Notes under the pieces: generated by a model | Databases searched by the model: none | What the model was told of the DNA's origin: nothing | The model's input: only the letters and a program-made list of their open reading frames with translations | From: Gammaproteobacteria bacterium | GTDB lineage: Bacteria > Pseudomonadota > Gammaproteobacteria > SZUA-229 | Length of the DNA: 45,787 bases | NCBI GenBank assembly: GCA_016744065.1 | Contig: JADGFA010000035.1 | Location: 1-45,787 of the forward strand | Direction of reading: 5' to 3' | Shown here: positions 8,442 to 18,219 of the stretch, one piece after another | Layout: each line of letters opens with the position of its first letter | Numbering within the stretch: the stretch's first letter is position 1 | Program-made: the position numbers and the translations under genes

Positions 8442-10283
8442 TTATTGACTGGTTAATTGAGCATACAGTAGAGGTAGGCGCCTGGGTAATTCAATCGGGT
8501 TTTTTATTACAACATAACTATTGCTACCAAACAGGTAAGGCAGGTATTCATTGCCTTTTGTATCGATAGTTACGCAGAAGGGTTGTAAGCCTGCACGCCT
8601 GGCTTCGAGTATTGCCTGCCGGGTATCTTCAACCCCGTAACGACCTTCATACTGATCAAGATCATTGGGCTTTCCGTCGGTTAGAATTAACAGTAAACGG
8701 TTAGCCTGAGGTTGCTCAACAAGTTGCAGCGTGGTGTAACGTATGGCAGCGCCTAAACGTGTGTAATAACCGGGCTTAATCGCATTAATTCTGCCACGTG
8801 TTATGCCATTATATTTTTCATTAAATTTTTTCAGTTGATGAATACGAACAGGATCACGCCTACGTGATGAGAAACCACAGATTGAAAACTCATCGCCGGT
8901 TGCCTGCAGGCTTTCACCAAACAGTAACAGGGTGTCTTTGATAACGTCAATAATGCGATAGTCGTTGTTCAACCAGCTATCGGTTGATAAAGATAAATCA
9001 GCAAGCAGGGTACAGCACATATCCCGTTTGCCACTGCGCATTTCCCGGTATAACTGATCTGCATTTGCCTGACCGGCTTTTTTATCACTGGCAAAGCGTA
9101 TCCAGCGATCGATATCTATTTCCTGCCCGTCCTGTTGGCCATTACGCCATTCCCTTGCAGGTGCTAATGCCTGAAACTGGTTTTTTAGTTTTTTAGCGGT
9201 TGATTTTAAATGATCGGGTAGTTCGCTACTGCCCGGGTTTTTTATCTGAAGCTCCATAATTCGGCAGTGATTCTGTATCAGTTCTGATTTTTTGAAATCC
9301 CATTCTGGTAGTAGTATGCCGTCATTGATTACAATATCATCTTCCGATGCTGAGGGTAAATCCAGATCAAATTTTAAACGCGAGGATGAAGCCCGCTGGT
9401 TATTGGTTACCGCTATTTCATCCATTTCCCGCGCGGCATCTTCTGCGCTGTCTAAATCATCTTCATCATCAAGAGAGCGATCAACCGCTGCATGTTCTCC
9501 CCAACAAAAAATATTTTCCATTCTTACAGCAATTAAACCGGTAGTTTCTTCACTGGATTCAACTTCACGGGCTTTTTTCCGCGCCATGTCTTTTACTTCT
9601 TTGTGTTTTTTACTGTGCTGATTGTTATTATCATTATCCCTGTTAATCGATTTTTTACTCTGTTTTTGAGGCTGGTATAACCACAGGGGAACATGTGCAG
9701 GATCAAATTCTGTTTCTGGTAGTTGCTGTATATTTTCAGGGTTTAACAATGCTTTACGAATGGTTTCTTCTGCTAGTAGCTCATTACCTTCCAGTGTTTC
9801 CAGATCAGGGCGATTTTTAATATGTGCTTTAACCAGGCGTTGGTATTTTGTTTTCAGTCCACTGTGTTGTAAAAGTGTTTGCTGGCATAAAACCTGATTG
9901 TAGCTAATCCAGCTATCTATCTGGGATAATTTATCTTCAGGTATTTGAGCGCTTAAGCCCGCAAGCCAGAAGTAAAGCTCTTCATTTAATTTTGAGTCTT
10001 GATAAACTGCAATGTCTACTGGTAAATATAAAGAGTCTTCATTGCGCCAACAGGCAGTAATATAGCGGTGGTTGCCCGCCATTTTCTGTATCCAGCTACG
10101 TTTGTTGGCGTGTTTGCGCTTATCCGCCAGTTCTATGGATAAACCATTATCCATATTTAAGGCTCTTAAATAAATCAGTAAACGCCCTTTAATATTACTC
10201 AGTTCAACCTTCGCTTCAGGAAAGGTCTGATCGGTTACTTTATAAAGAATCTTGTGCCAGAGTTCGCCTATTTGCTCTTCCAT
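8442..10283 (-). CDS. norD: NorD, von Willebrand A domain NO-reductase activation protein
   Basis: This 613-residue soluble protein has a C-terminal von Willebrand A domain of about 200 residues. Its MIDAS sequence DLSLSTDSW and the later ILTDGKPNDLDQYEGRYG are typical of NorD/CbbO-type proteins. A low-complexity charged linker (about residues 205-300, rich in K, D and E) separates it from the N-terminal region. Family knowledge: NorD works with the MoxR-type AAA+ ATPase NorQ to mature or activate NorCB, probably by helping metal insertion at the heme b3/Fe site. Its ATG overlaps the stop of the preceding iron-sulfur protein by one base (TAATG), so the two are translationally coupled. This is unusual, since norD generally follows norQ directly. 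Confidence 0.93.
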   Translation of the reverse strand: MEEQIGELWHKILYKVTDQTFPEAKVELSNIKGRLLIYLRALNMDNGLSIELADKRKHANKRSWIQKMAGNHRYITACWRNEDSLYLPVDIAVYQDSKLNEELYFWLAGLSAQIPEDKLSQIDSWISYNQVLCQQTLLQHSGLKTKYQRLVKAHIKNRPDLETLEGNELLAEETIRKALLNPENIQQLPETEFDPAHVPLWLYQPQKQSKKSINRDNDNNNQHSKKHKEVKDMARKKAREVESSEETTGLIAVRMENIFCWGEHAAVDRSLDDEDDLDSAEDAAREMDEIAVTNNQRASSSRLKFDLDLPSASEDDIVINDGILLPEWDFKKSELIQNHCRIMELQIKNPGSSELPDHLKSTAKKLKNQFQALAPAREWRNGQQDGQEIDIDRWIRFASDKKAGQANADQLYREMRSGKRDMCCTLLADLSLSTDSWLNNDYRIIDVIKDTLLLFGESLQATGDEFSICGFSSRRRDPVRIHQLKKFNEKYNGITRGRINAIKPGYYTRLGAAIRYTTLQLVEQPQANRLLLILTDGKPNDLDQYEGRYGVEDTRQAILEARRAGLQPFCVTIDTKGNEYLPYLFGSNSYVVIKNPIELPRRLPLLYAQLTSQ

Positions 10284-11227
10284 TATTTATCCTTCTTTAT
10301 CTTAAGGGGGATATACACCGGGCTGGTGCTACGTGCGTTCTCATGGGGCTGCTCCCAACTGAGTAATGAGTTTCCGTTTTGCACCTGTTCACAGGCTGAT
10401 ACACAGGCCAGGCATGTGGTACAGGTGAATTTTTTACGTTTACTCGTACGTGTTTTAAGGCGCATTGGGCAAACATTGTCACAGGCTTCATTACAGTCTT
10501 TGCATTCGTTGGCGCGTGAGCCATCAAATTGAATAGCCCTGGCACTGTTGTTGCTCATCCATGAGAGGCTTTGAAATAAACCGACTGCACAGGCAAAGCG
10601 ACAAAAAAAATGTCGAGCAAACGCAAATTCAATACTGAGTAAAATAGTCGCTACACCAATAAATAACGACTGATTAAAAGTAAGTTGAAAATTAAATAAA
10701 TTGTAGTAAATCATTTTTGGTGGTAATAAATAGGTCATAAAACTGACCGCCCATAAAAATGCAAACCCAATAATTGTTAAAAATGTAAATGCTTTATAGA
10801 TGGGATTTGTTTTATGAATTGAACCATCAGCCTGTTTTTCTGGAAGTGACTTGTTTTCCCAGAGTGAGGGTTTACCAATAGCACGGGTCATTAATTTGTT
10901 AACTGTTTCTACAACCGTGTAGTGTGGGCATAACCAGCCACAATAAAGTCTGCCCCAATAATAACTGGCAATAATAAATGTGCCTGCAATAATAAATAGA
11001 GGGATAAATACTCTTATAAATATATTGAGTGCGGCTTCACCTGCGCTGGCATCACCCTGTTGCCACTCATTTAATCCAAGTGTCCAGTCAAAACCCAGTA
11101 AGATAAAATGTCCCTGTGTTAAATCCAGGCGAAATATATCTAACACTGGAGTAAATACAAATAGTGCGAAAAACGCTATTTGCCCTATGTTGCGATAAGT
11201 CTGCGTTCTGGTTTCAGGGGCTAGCAT
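10283..11227 (-). CDS. Polyferredoxin-type membrane protein (CcoG/NapH-like) within the nor operon
   Basis: The 314-residue protein has about five transmembrane segments. The motif GRLYCGWLCP (about residues 92-101) and a later CRFAC are of the kind seen in NapH, NosR and CcoG. The C-terminal cytoplasmic region has two ferredoxin-like clusters (CKDCNEACDNVCP and CTTCLACVSAC), enough for two [4Fe-4S] centres. Family knowledge: these proteins move electrons from the quinone pool or assist copper/heme oxidase assembly. Inference: between norQ and norD it may supply electrons for NorCB maturation or reductive metal handling. The start at 11227 has no good Shine-Dalgarno. It lies 56 bases after norQ, beyond a hairpin, and it overlaps norD by one base. 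Confidence 0.85.
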   Translation of the reverse strand: MLAPETRTQTYRNIGQIAFFALFVFTPVLDIFRLDLTQGHFILLGFDWTLGLNEWQQGDASAGEAALNIFIRVFIPLFIIAGTFIIASYYWGRLYCGWLCPHYTVVETVNKLMTRAIGKPSLWENKSLPEKQADGSIHKTNPIYKAFTFLTIIGFAFLWAVSFMTYLLPPKMIYYNLFNFQLTFNQSLFIGVATILLSIEFAFARHFFCRFACAVGLFQSLSWMSNNSARAIQFDGSRANECKDCNEACDNVCPMRLKTRTSKRKKFTCTTCLACVSACEQVQNGNSLLSWEQPHENARSTSPVYIPLKIKKDK

Positions 11228-11246
11228 AGTCTTTTTTTTAAATTTG

Positions 11247-11276
11247 TCATTCCTGTGTTTGTTGACCCAGGAATGA
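11247..11276 (-). other. Intra-operon hairpin between norQ and the iron-sulfur gene
   Basis: A perfect 9-bp inverted repeat (TCATTCCTG / CAGGAATGA, 12-base loop) fills most of the gap after norQ. The transcript downstream is A-rich rather than U-rich, so it is more likely a stabilising or processing element than a terminator. Confidence 0.5.
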
Positions 11277-11283
11277 TGATGAG

Positions 11284-12093
11284 TTAATCAACAAAAGCAT
11301 CAACAATATCGTGCAATGCTTTTAATGTGTCTTCATCATCGGTTAAAGGTTCAATAATGGCTGCTGTGCAGGCATCTCTAAATGGAAAACCATCTTTAAC
11401 CAGAGTTGCGCAATAAATTAATAAACGGGTTGATGCGGCTTCGTCTAAATCATGATCTTTAAGTGAGCGCAGGGCGCTAGCAATAGCAACCAGTTTTTCT
11501 GCATGTTCTCTTTCAATTTTAGTTTCATTAACAATAATCTGGGTTTCTAGATCTGCATTTGGGTAGTCAAAACTAATTGCAACAAAGCGCTGTCGGGTAG
11601 AAGGTTTCATACCTTTCAGTAAATTCTGATACCCAGGATTGTAAGAAACAATCAGCATAAAATTATCCGGGGCATGCAATATTTCACCGGTTCTATCTAA
11701 AGGTAAAATACGTCTGTCATCGGTAAGAGGGTGTAGTACTACGGTGGTATCTTTACGTGCTTCTACCACTTCATCTAAATAGCAGATGGCGCCTTCACGC
11801 ACTGCACGTGTCAGGGGACCATCATTCCAGTAGGTGCCGGTTTCGCTGATTAAATGGCGACCGGTCAAATCGGCGCTGGTTAAATCATCGTGGCATGCAA
11901 CGGTATAAAGCTGTTGATTCATTCTAGCTGCCATGTGCTGAATAAAACGAGTTTTCCCGCAACCCGTCGGCCCCTTTATTAATAAAGGTAACTTGTTTTT
12001 AAAGGCGTATTCAAATAACACCATCTCATTACCCGTAGGCTGGTAGAAGGGTATTCCATCATGTGAATTTATTGATGTTGCTGCTTCGGTCAT
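11284..12093 (-). CDS. norQ: NorQ, MoxR-family AAA+ ATPase
   Basis: The 269-residue AAA+ protein has Walker A GPTGCGKT at residues 41-48 and a Walker B stretch CYLDEVVEA at about 104-112. The later motifs (VSYNPGYQN, sensor-like STRQRF) are those of NorQ/CbbQ. Family knowledge: NorQ forms a hexameric ring that acts with NorD to activate the NO reductase. A good AAGGA Shine-Dalgarno precedes the ATG, which is 12 bases after the stop of the COX4-like gene, so the genes are co-transcribed. Confidence 0.95.
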   Translation of the reverse strand: MTEAATSINSHDGIPFYQPTGNEMVLFEYAFKNKLPLLIKGPTGCGKTRFIQHMAARMNQQLYTVACHDDLTSADLTGRHLISETGTYWNDGPLTRAVREGAICYLDEVVEARKDTTVVLHPLTDDRRILPLDRTGEILHAPDNFMLIVSYNPGYQNLLKGMKPSTRQRFVAISFDYPNADLETQIIVNETKIEREHAEKLVAIASALRSLKDHDLDEAASTRLLIYCATLVKDGFPFRDACTAAIIEPLTDDEDTLKALHDIVDAFVD

Positions 12094-12105
12094 GATTGTG
12101 TCCTT

Positions 12106-12387
12106 TTATAATAAGAATGCGATGGCGATAAAGCTGCCGGTTAGTATTACCCACAGGGTAATAATCCAGCGCCAGAAACCTTTAACTGAGTTAAGGTGCA
12201 TAAAAAAATCACCAATTAACTGTACTTTTATAACTGCAATAGTGAGTAATATAAGAAAAAAAATTTTTCCGTCTATTTTTTTAGTTATATCTCCAACTAT
12301 ATCGACCTGACCTAGTAGCCAGGTAAATAAAGTGAGTAATATTAAAGTGGTAAAAATAATATTATTAATGCGGTAACTTTTTTCCAT
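12106..12387 (-). CDS. Small cytochrome oxidase subunit IV-like membrane protein (NorF position)
   Basis: This 93-residue protein has three hydrophobic helices (about residues 9-27, 42-60 and 73-92) and resembles the prokaryotic COX4/CyoD family (IKVQLIGDFFMHLNSVKGFWRW). It lies directly after norE, where NorF is found in other nor operons. Its function is not firmly known; NorE/NorF-type proteins influence NO reductase activity or assembly. It is likely an accessory subunit of the NO reductase or of a complex formed with NorE. Confidence 0.75.
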   Translation of the reverse strand: MEKSYRINNIIFTTLILLTLFTWLLGQVDIVGDITKKIDGKIFFLILLTIAVIKVQLIGDFFMHLNSVKGFWRWIITLWVILTGSFIAIAFLL

Positions 12388-12413
12388 ATTTTATGTCGCT
12401 TAATTTGTCTCGG

Positions 12414-12992
12414 TTATCTCATGATGTAAATAAGTGGAAAAAGTATGAGCCATACCATATCAACCATATGCCAGTAAGCACCGCCTGATACCAGTCCATT
12501 ATGTTCTTCGGTTGTGTAAGTACCCTTGCGAGTATTTATCCATAAAACAAGCAGAATCATTATGCCTAAAATGACATGCATAAAATGGAAAAAAGTAAGT
12601 GATAAATAAAACATATAAAAAAGGTTGGTGGTTAAGTTAATGCCTTCACTCATATGGTGTGAGTATTCCGTCATTTTAAAGATTAAAAAAGTGATGCCAC
12701 CAAGTATGGCTAATAGTAAAAAACGTGATGATTTTTGTTGCTGGTTTTCTTTTATGGCAATAATGGCACTGACTACAAAATAACTACTGGTCAGTAGAGC
12801 AATAGTATTGATCAATGCAAGGTCAGTATTCAATGTAGCCTGATACTGATTAAATAATTCGATGTTGTTGGCCCGTGCAAACGCGTAGGCAGCAAAAAAA
12901 ACGCCAAATACCAGAAGTTCGGCACAGATAAAAATCCACAGTGCGAGGTCGCCGGGTGGGTATTTTGTTTTGATGGTTTCCTGTATATACAT
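12414..12992 (-). CDS. norE: NorE, cytochrome c oxidase subunit III-like protein
   Basis: The 192-residue protein has five hydrophobic helices of the COX3 family. Seen motifs include YPPGDLALWIFICAELLVFG near the N-terminus, FHFMHVILGIMILL, and YWHMVDMVWLILFPLIY at the C-terminus. Family knowledge: NorE is an accessory membrane protein of bacterial NO reductases, not required for catalysis itself. The start ATG at 12992 is 125 bases after the norB stop, separated by nested inverted repeats that may set its level relative to norCB. Confidence 0.9.
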   Translation of the reverse strand: MYIQETIKTKYPPGDLALWIFICAELLVFGVFFAAYAFARANNIELFNQYQATLNTDLALINTIALLTSSYFVVSAIIAIKENQQQKSSRFLLLAILGGITFLIFKMTEYSHHMSEGINLTTNLFYMFYLSLTFFHFMHVILGIMILLVLWINTRKGTYTTEEHNGLVSGGAYWHMVDMVWLILFPLIYIMR

Positions 12993-13022
12993 GATTTTCT
13001 CGCTAAGGGTATATGAAAGAAC

Positions 13023-13104
13023 ATCGGCTAAGGCCGAATATCACAGAGGTCATAATTGAATTGTAAAACCTCTGTGATCTTTTCGAACGATTTACTTAGC
13101 CGAT
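13023..13104 (-). promoter_or_regulatory. Nested inverted repeats between norB and norE
   Basis: Two perfect inverted repeats sit one inside the other. The outer arms are ATCGGCTAAG (13023-13032) and CTTAGCCGAT (13095-13104). The inner arms are ATCACAGAGGT (13040-13050) and ACCTCTGTGAT (13068-13078). The transcript can fold into one long interrupted hairpin right after norB. No strong U-run follows on the minus strand. A role as partial terminator, RNase processing point or mRNA stabiliser of norCB is inferred. Confidence 0.75.
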
Positions 13105-13117
13105 CTCTATACTCCTT

Positions 13118-14955
<1,838 letters not shown>

Positions 14956-15011
14956 AGCGTAGTATCCTCGCTGTTAATGTTATATATAAAGGTATATATA
15001 TTTGTAAGCAC

Positions 15012-15053
15012 ATTAGATAATGACGGAGGCTAAGTGACCTTGATATTTATCAA
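15012..15053 (-). promoter_or_regulatory. norC promoter with perfect FNR/Dnr box
   Basis: TTGATATTTATCAA at 15040-15053 matches the FNR/Dnr consensus TTGAT-N4-ATCAA completely. On the minus strand a -10-like TCTAAT (15017 down to 15012, 5 of 6 consensus bases) places the inferred transcription start near 15005, exactly 41.5 bases from the box centre, as for a class II activator site. The same palindrome lies upstream of the divergent dnr gene and could also control it. Confidence 0.82.
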
Positions 15054-15141
15054 GCATAAAACACAGACTTTCATCTGCTTATCAGGATAATATATACTGG
15101 CGAACTTCTTGACGTATAAAAGATTATATTTAGGAACTGAT

Positions 15142-15816
15142 GTGCTAACCCTGTTACATAAAGACTTTATTAAAAATATTCATTTATTTGATAACCTGAC
15201 CGATAGTCAGCTCTCTGGTATCTGGGAGCATGCACATATTCATAAACTGAAAAAAGAACAGTCTCTGTTTTCTCAGGGAGGGGATGTTGCCTGTTTTTAC
15301 CTGGTGTTTAGTGGTCTGGTTAAATTGTTCCGTATTTCATCTGATGGGCAGGAAAAAGTGATAGAAGTGGTTAACCGTGGGGAAACATTCGCTGAAGCTT
15401 TAATGTTTTTAGAACAACCTCATTTTCCTGTTTCTGCATCCGCACTTAATGAAGCGGAAGTAATTGCTTTTGATGCAAAATACTTTTTACAAATGCTGAA
15501 TAAAAGTCCAGAAACCTGCCTTGTATTACTGGGTAAAATGAGTCAGCGTATTCGAGGGCTGGTGCATGAAATTGATCACCTTAGCGTACAAACTGGACGA
15601 AATCGTCTGGCTGCCTATTTACTTGAACAGGCAGGAGACAGTGATAAATTACATTTGCAGATCCCTAAATCTGTACTTGCCTCACGTTTGTCAATTAAAC
15701 CTGAGACTTTTTCCCGAATCATTAAACAGTTAAGAAACAGTGAAACAATTGTAGTCGATGGATCAGATATTATTATATTAGATAGAGAGCAAATGGAAGA
15801 TTTTGCAATGGTATGA
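15142..15816 (+). CDS. dnr: Dnr-like Crp/Fnr-family NO-responsive regulator
   Basis: The protein has an N-terminal cyclic-nucleotide-binding-like sensor domain, a dimerisation helix (KMSQRIRGLVHEIDHL) and a C-terminal winged helix-turn-helix with SIKPETFSRIIKQL. It lacks the N-terminal Cys cluster of FNR, which fits Dnr/NnrR proteins that sense NO, in Pseudomonas Dnr through heme. I chose the GTG at 15142 because AGGA lies six bases upstream and the 224-residue product matches Dnr length. An in-frame TTG at 15109 would add 11 residues. The gene is divergent from norC and shares its palindrome, so it is the likely regulator of nor, nir and the hemerythrin genes here. Confidence 0.9.
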   Translation: MLTLLHKDFIKNIHLFDNLTDSQLSGIWEHAHIHKLKKEQSLFSQGGDVACFYLVFSGLVKLFRISSDGQEKVIEVVNRGETFAEALMFLEQPHFPVSASALNEAEVIAFDAKYFLQMLNKSPETCLVLLGKMSQRIRGLVHEIDHLSVQTGRNRLAAYLLEQAGDSDKLHLQIPKSVLASRLSIKPETFSRIIKQLRNSETIVVDGSDIIILDREQMEDFAMV

Positions 15817-15862
15817 TTGTCTGTAAATGTATCTGGATTTTTTACAATATAAAATTTTTAAA

Positions 15863-16040
15863 TTGACCTTTGTTAAGGTTGTGTTGATTGTTGTTAGATA
15901 TAATTTCCACTCTGAGTATATGCCGTAGGTGTTTTTCCCTGTTTGGATCATGTGTGATGTGTTTTCATCATGTGAGAATATGATTTAAAATATAGACTTT
16001 GACTCAGTGAGTTAGAGTTGGGAGAGACCGAAGATATAAT
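15863..16040 (+). promoter_or_regulatory. Upstream region of the hemerythrin/DUF2249 pair
   Basis: The region holds an imperfect FNR-type palindrome TTGACCTTTGTTAA (15863-15876) and a perfect -10 hexamer TATAAT (16035-16040). A half-site TTGAC at 15999-16003 would sit in a frame centred 41.5 bases before the inferred start near 16047, but its second half is not conserved. Control by a Crp/Fnr-type protein is possible, not shown. Confidence 0.4.
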
Positions 16041-16071
16041 ATATTTTTAGACGTACTCATAAAGGAGAAGT

Positions 16072-16521
16072 ATGATATCTATTCGAAAAGTGATGGCGAC
16101 TGATCATAAAAGGTGTGATGAACTTTATGCCAAAGCTGAACTTTGTGTTTCTAATGATGACTGGGAAAGTGCACAGAAACATGTAAAAGATTTTGTCGAA
16201 AATATACTCTTCCATTTTCATCAGGAAGAAGATGTTCTTTTTCCTTCATTTGAAGAAATAACAGGGATGCGTCATGGGCCAACTGAAATGATGCGTCATG
16301 AGCATGAGCAAATGAGAGCGCTTATTACAGAGCTTGAAAAAACATTTGAAAATAAAAATAAGGATAGATATTTAGGTTTGTCAGAGACGTTGCTAATTTA
16401 TATGCAACAACACAATATGAAAGAAGAGCAAATGCTTTATCCAATGATAGATGAGAAATGTGCAGATAGAGCAGAAGAATTAATAAATGGTATCAGTTGT
16501 AAAATCAACAATATGGCCTGA
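16072..16521 (+). CDS. Hemerythrin HHE-domain protein
   Basis: The 149-residue soluble protein forms one four-helix hemerythrin-like domain. Seen candidate iron ligands are His11 in ATDHKRC, FHFHQEEDVLFP, MRHEHEQM, and QQHNMKEEQMLYP near the end. Family knowledge: HHE proteins bind O2 or NO, or take part in repair of iron-sulfur centres (RIC/YtfE type). Here the N-terminal ScdA domain of RIC is absent. A strong AAAGGAG ribosome site precedes the ATG. The DUF2249 gene starts two bases after its stop, and the regulator dnr is upstream, so a role in NO sensing or relief is likely. Confidence 0.85.
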   Translation: MISIRKVMATDHKRCDELYAKAELCVSNDDWESAQKHVKDFVENILFHFHQEEDVLFPSFEEITGMRHGPTEMMRHEHEQMRALITELEKTFENKNKDRYLGLSETLLIYMQQHNMKEEQMLYPMIDEKCADRAEELINGISCKINNMA

Positions 16522-16523
16522 TT

Positions 16524-16781
16524 ATGTGTAAAGAAATTGTACTCGATGTTCATGAAATGCAATCGCCTGAGCCTATGGAAGTGGTTATGGATATGCTGGA
16601 AAAGTTAAATCAGGGCGAGTATATAAAAATGCTTCATCGTATGCAGCCATTTCCGTTGTATGATATTTTATTGGAAAATGGCTTTAGATATAAAGTTACT
16701 AATGGTGAGTTTGGTTTTGATATTTACGTCTGGTTTGCAAAGGATAAAAAATCAGGTGAGTTAATAAAATCCTTAATTTAA
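16524..16781 (+). CDS. DUF2249-domain protein
   Basis: The 85-residue protein matches the DUF2249 pattern: LDVHEMQSPEPMEVVMDMLEKLNQG, then PFPLYDILLENGF and a C-terminal DIYVWFAKD strand. The biochemical role is unknown. The fold is related to small TusA/SirA-like proteins, and the family is repeatedly found beside hemerythrin-domain and denitrification genes. It lies two bases after the HHE gene, so the pair is co-translated and may act together. Confidence 0.8.
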   Translation: MCKEIVLDVHEMQSPEPMEVVMDMLEKLNQGEYIKMLHRMQPFPLYDILLENGFRYKVTNGEFGFDIYVWFAKDKKSGELIKSLI

Positions 16782-16879
16782 AATCCTTATAAAAATAGTG
16801 CTTTAGTTTTAATGGCGTTAACAGCTTGTTTATATTTAAAACATATTGAACTTCATTTGCTAATATTAATCTATATACC

Positions 16880-18145
16880 ATGAATTATACCCAGCTATCT
16901 CTGGATCAGGCGCCGGAACTCTGGACGCCCCTTCGTTTTTTTATTAGTGCTCCTTTATTTGTTATTTCAGCTATTATTTTGCTGCTATTTTCAGGGCCTG
17001 ATGTTTTGCAAAATCGTTGGCTACCTGAAACGTTAGCGATAACCCATTTAATAACGCTTGGGTTTATCAGCATGGTAATGATGGGTGCAATATTTCAATT
17101 ATTACCTGTTTTAGCGGGTTGTGAAATATACAAGTCTAAAAACACCAGTAAAATAATACACTTTCTGGTGTTTTTCGGTGTTACTTTTTTTTGTTCAGGC
17201 CTTGCGGTTTCAGGGACGTTTTTGATGAAGCTGGGTCTGTTCTTTCTTGTTCCTGGGTTGTTGGTTTTTCTGATATTGGCATCCTATGGGCTATATAATG
17301 CCAGATCAAAGTTTGCCTCAACGATTGGAATACGTTTTTCAATTGGTTCTTTCTGGATTGCATTACTGTTGGGTGGGTTGTTAGCCATAGGAACGGCATG
17401 GGATTCTATATCTTTCTTAAAGCAATTAACAGATATACATGTTTTATGGGCGACACTGGGCTGGATTATGTTAATGGTAGTGGCAGTTACCTATCAGGTG
17501 ATTCCTATGTTCCAGATAACTAATGAGTATCCTGATAAATTCAAACGTTTTTTTCCATTATTGTTATTTGTTTGTCTCTTAATATTGTCCATGCAAATGA
17601 TTGAAAGTTATTCAAAAATAGTTCTAGTGTTAATTGTAAGCTCGTTAATTATTATGTTTTCAGTTATAAGTATTAAATTGTTATTGCAAAGAAAAAAACG
17701 TTTGAGTGATGCGAGTCTGTATTTCTGGTTAACGGGGCTGATTTCGCTGGTTGTATGTGTTTTTGTTTTTAATTATGGATTTTATTTTAATAAAGATATT
17801 GATGTTTTCATTGGATTTATTTTTTTTATGGGATTTTCTTTTTCAATTATTAATGGTATGTTATTCAAAATTGTACCGTTTCTTGTATGGCTTCAATTGA
17901 ATAAAAAGCTGGCTTTTACTAAGAAGGGTCTGTCCTCTGTGCCTACGATAAATGAAATAATTAGTCGAAAAAAAATGTTGTTCCAGTATGTTATCCATAT
18001 GCTGGCACTTTTATTCACTCTATTAAGTTTTTTAAATCCATATATTTTTTTCTATCCTGCAATGCTAGTCTGGTTATTAAGTGTTAGTTTATTATTTGTG
18101 TATTTGCTTCAATCAGTTCAGGTTTATTATATTTCTTTGAAGTGA
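16880..18145 (+). CDS. Polytopic membrane protein resembling heme-copper oxidase subunit I/NnrS-type proteins
   Basis: The 421-residue protein has about 12 hydrophobic helices and little else. Histidines lie in membrane segments: ITHLITLGFISMVMMGAIFQ (about residue 56), DIHVLWATLGWIMLM (about residue 188) and VIHMLALLF near the C-terminus. The pattern recalls NnrS and uncharacterised heme-copper-oxidase-I-like proteins found with nor genes. Family knowledge: NnrS binds heme and copper and protects against NO stress. The gene lies 98 bases after the DUF2249 gene on the same strand. I cannot say whether it binds heme; it lacks a paired-His active-site motif. Confidence 0.6.
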   Translation: MNYTQLSLDQAPELWTPLRFFISAPLFVISAIILLLFSGPDVLQNRWLPETLAITHLITLGFISMVMMGAIFQLLPVLAGCEIYKSKNTSKIIHFLVFFGVTFFCSGLAVSGTFLMKLGLFFLVPGLLVFLILASYGLYNARSKFASTIGIRFSIGSFWIALLLGGLLAIGTAWDSISFLKQLTDIHVLWATLGWIMLMVVAVTYQVIPMFQITNEYPDKFKRFFPLLLFVCLLILSMQMIESYSKIVLVLIVSSLIIMFSVISIKLLLQRKKRLSDASLYFWLTGLISLVVCVFVFNYGFYFNKDIDVFIGFIFFMGFSFSIINGMLFKIVPFLVWLQLNKKLAFTKKGLSSVPTINEIISRKKMLFQYVIHMLALLFTLLSFLNPYIFFYPAMLVWLLSVSLLFVYLLQSVQVYYISLK

Positions 18146-18219
18146 AGCTAATGATTTATACTAGTTAAATAATAGGTCTGTTTTTTCTTATGACTGGGTA
18201 AATAAGTTATTTAATCACA

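Noticed and set aside
9292..9621. Plus-strand frame opposite norD
   Set aside because: Serine-rich translation mirrors the charged linker of NorD on the other strand; no ribosome site.
15109..15141. TTG start for the dnr gene
   Set aside because: The GTG at 15142 has a good AGGA site and gives the family's usual length; the TTG has no ribosome site.
16699..16881. Minus-strand frame between the DUF2249 and membrane protein genes
   Set aside because: Overlaps the 3' end of the DUF2249 gene, no family resemblance and no start signal.
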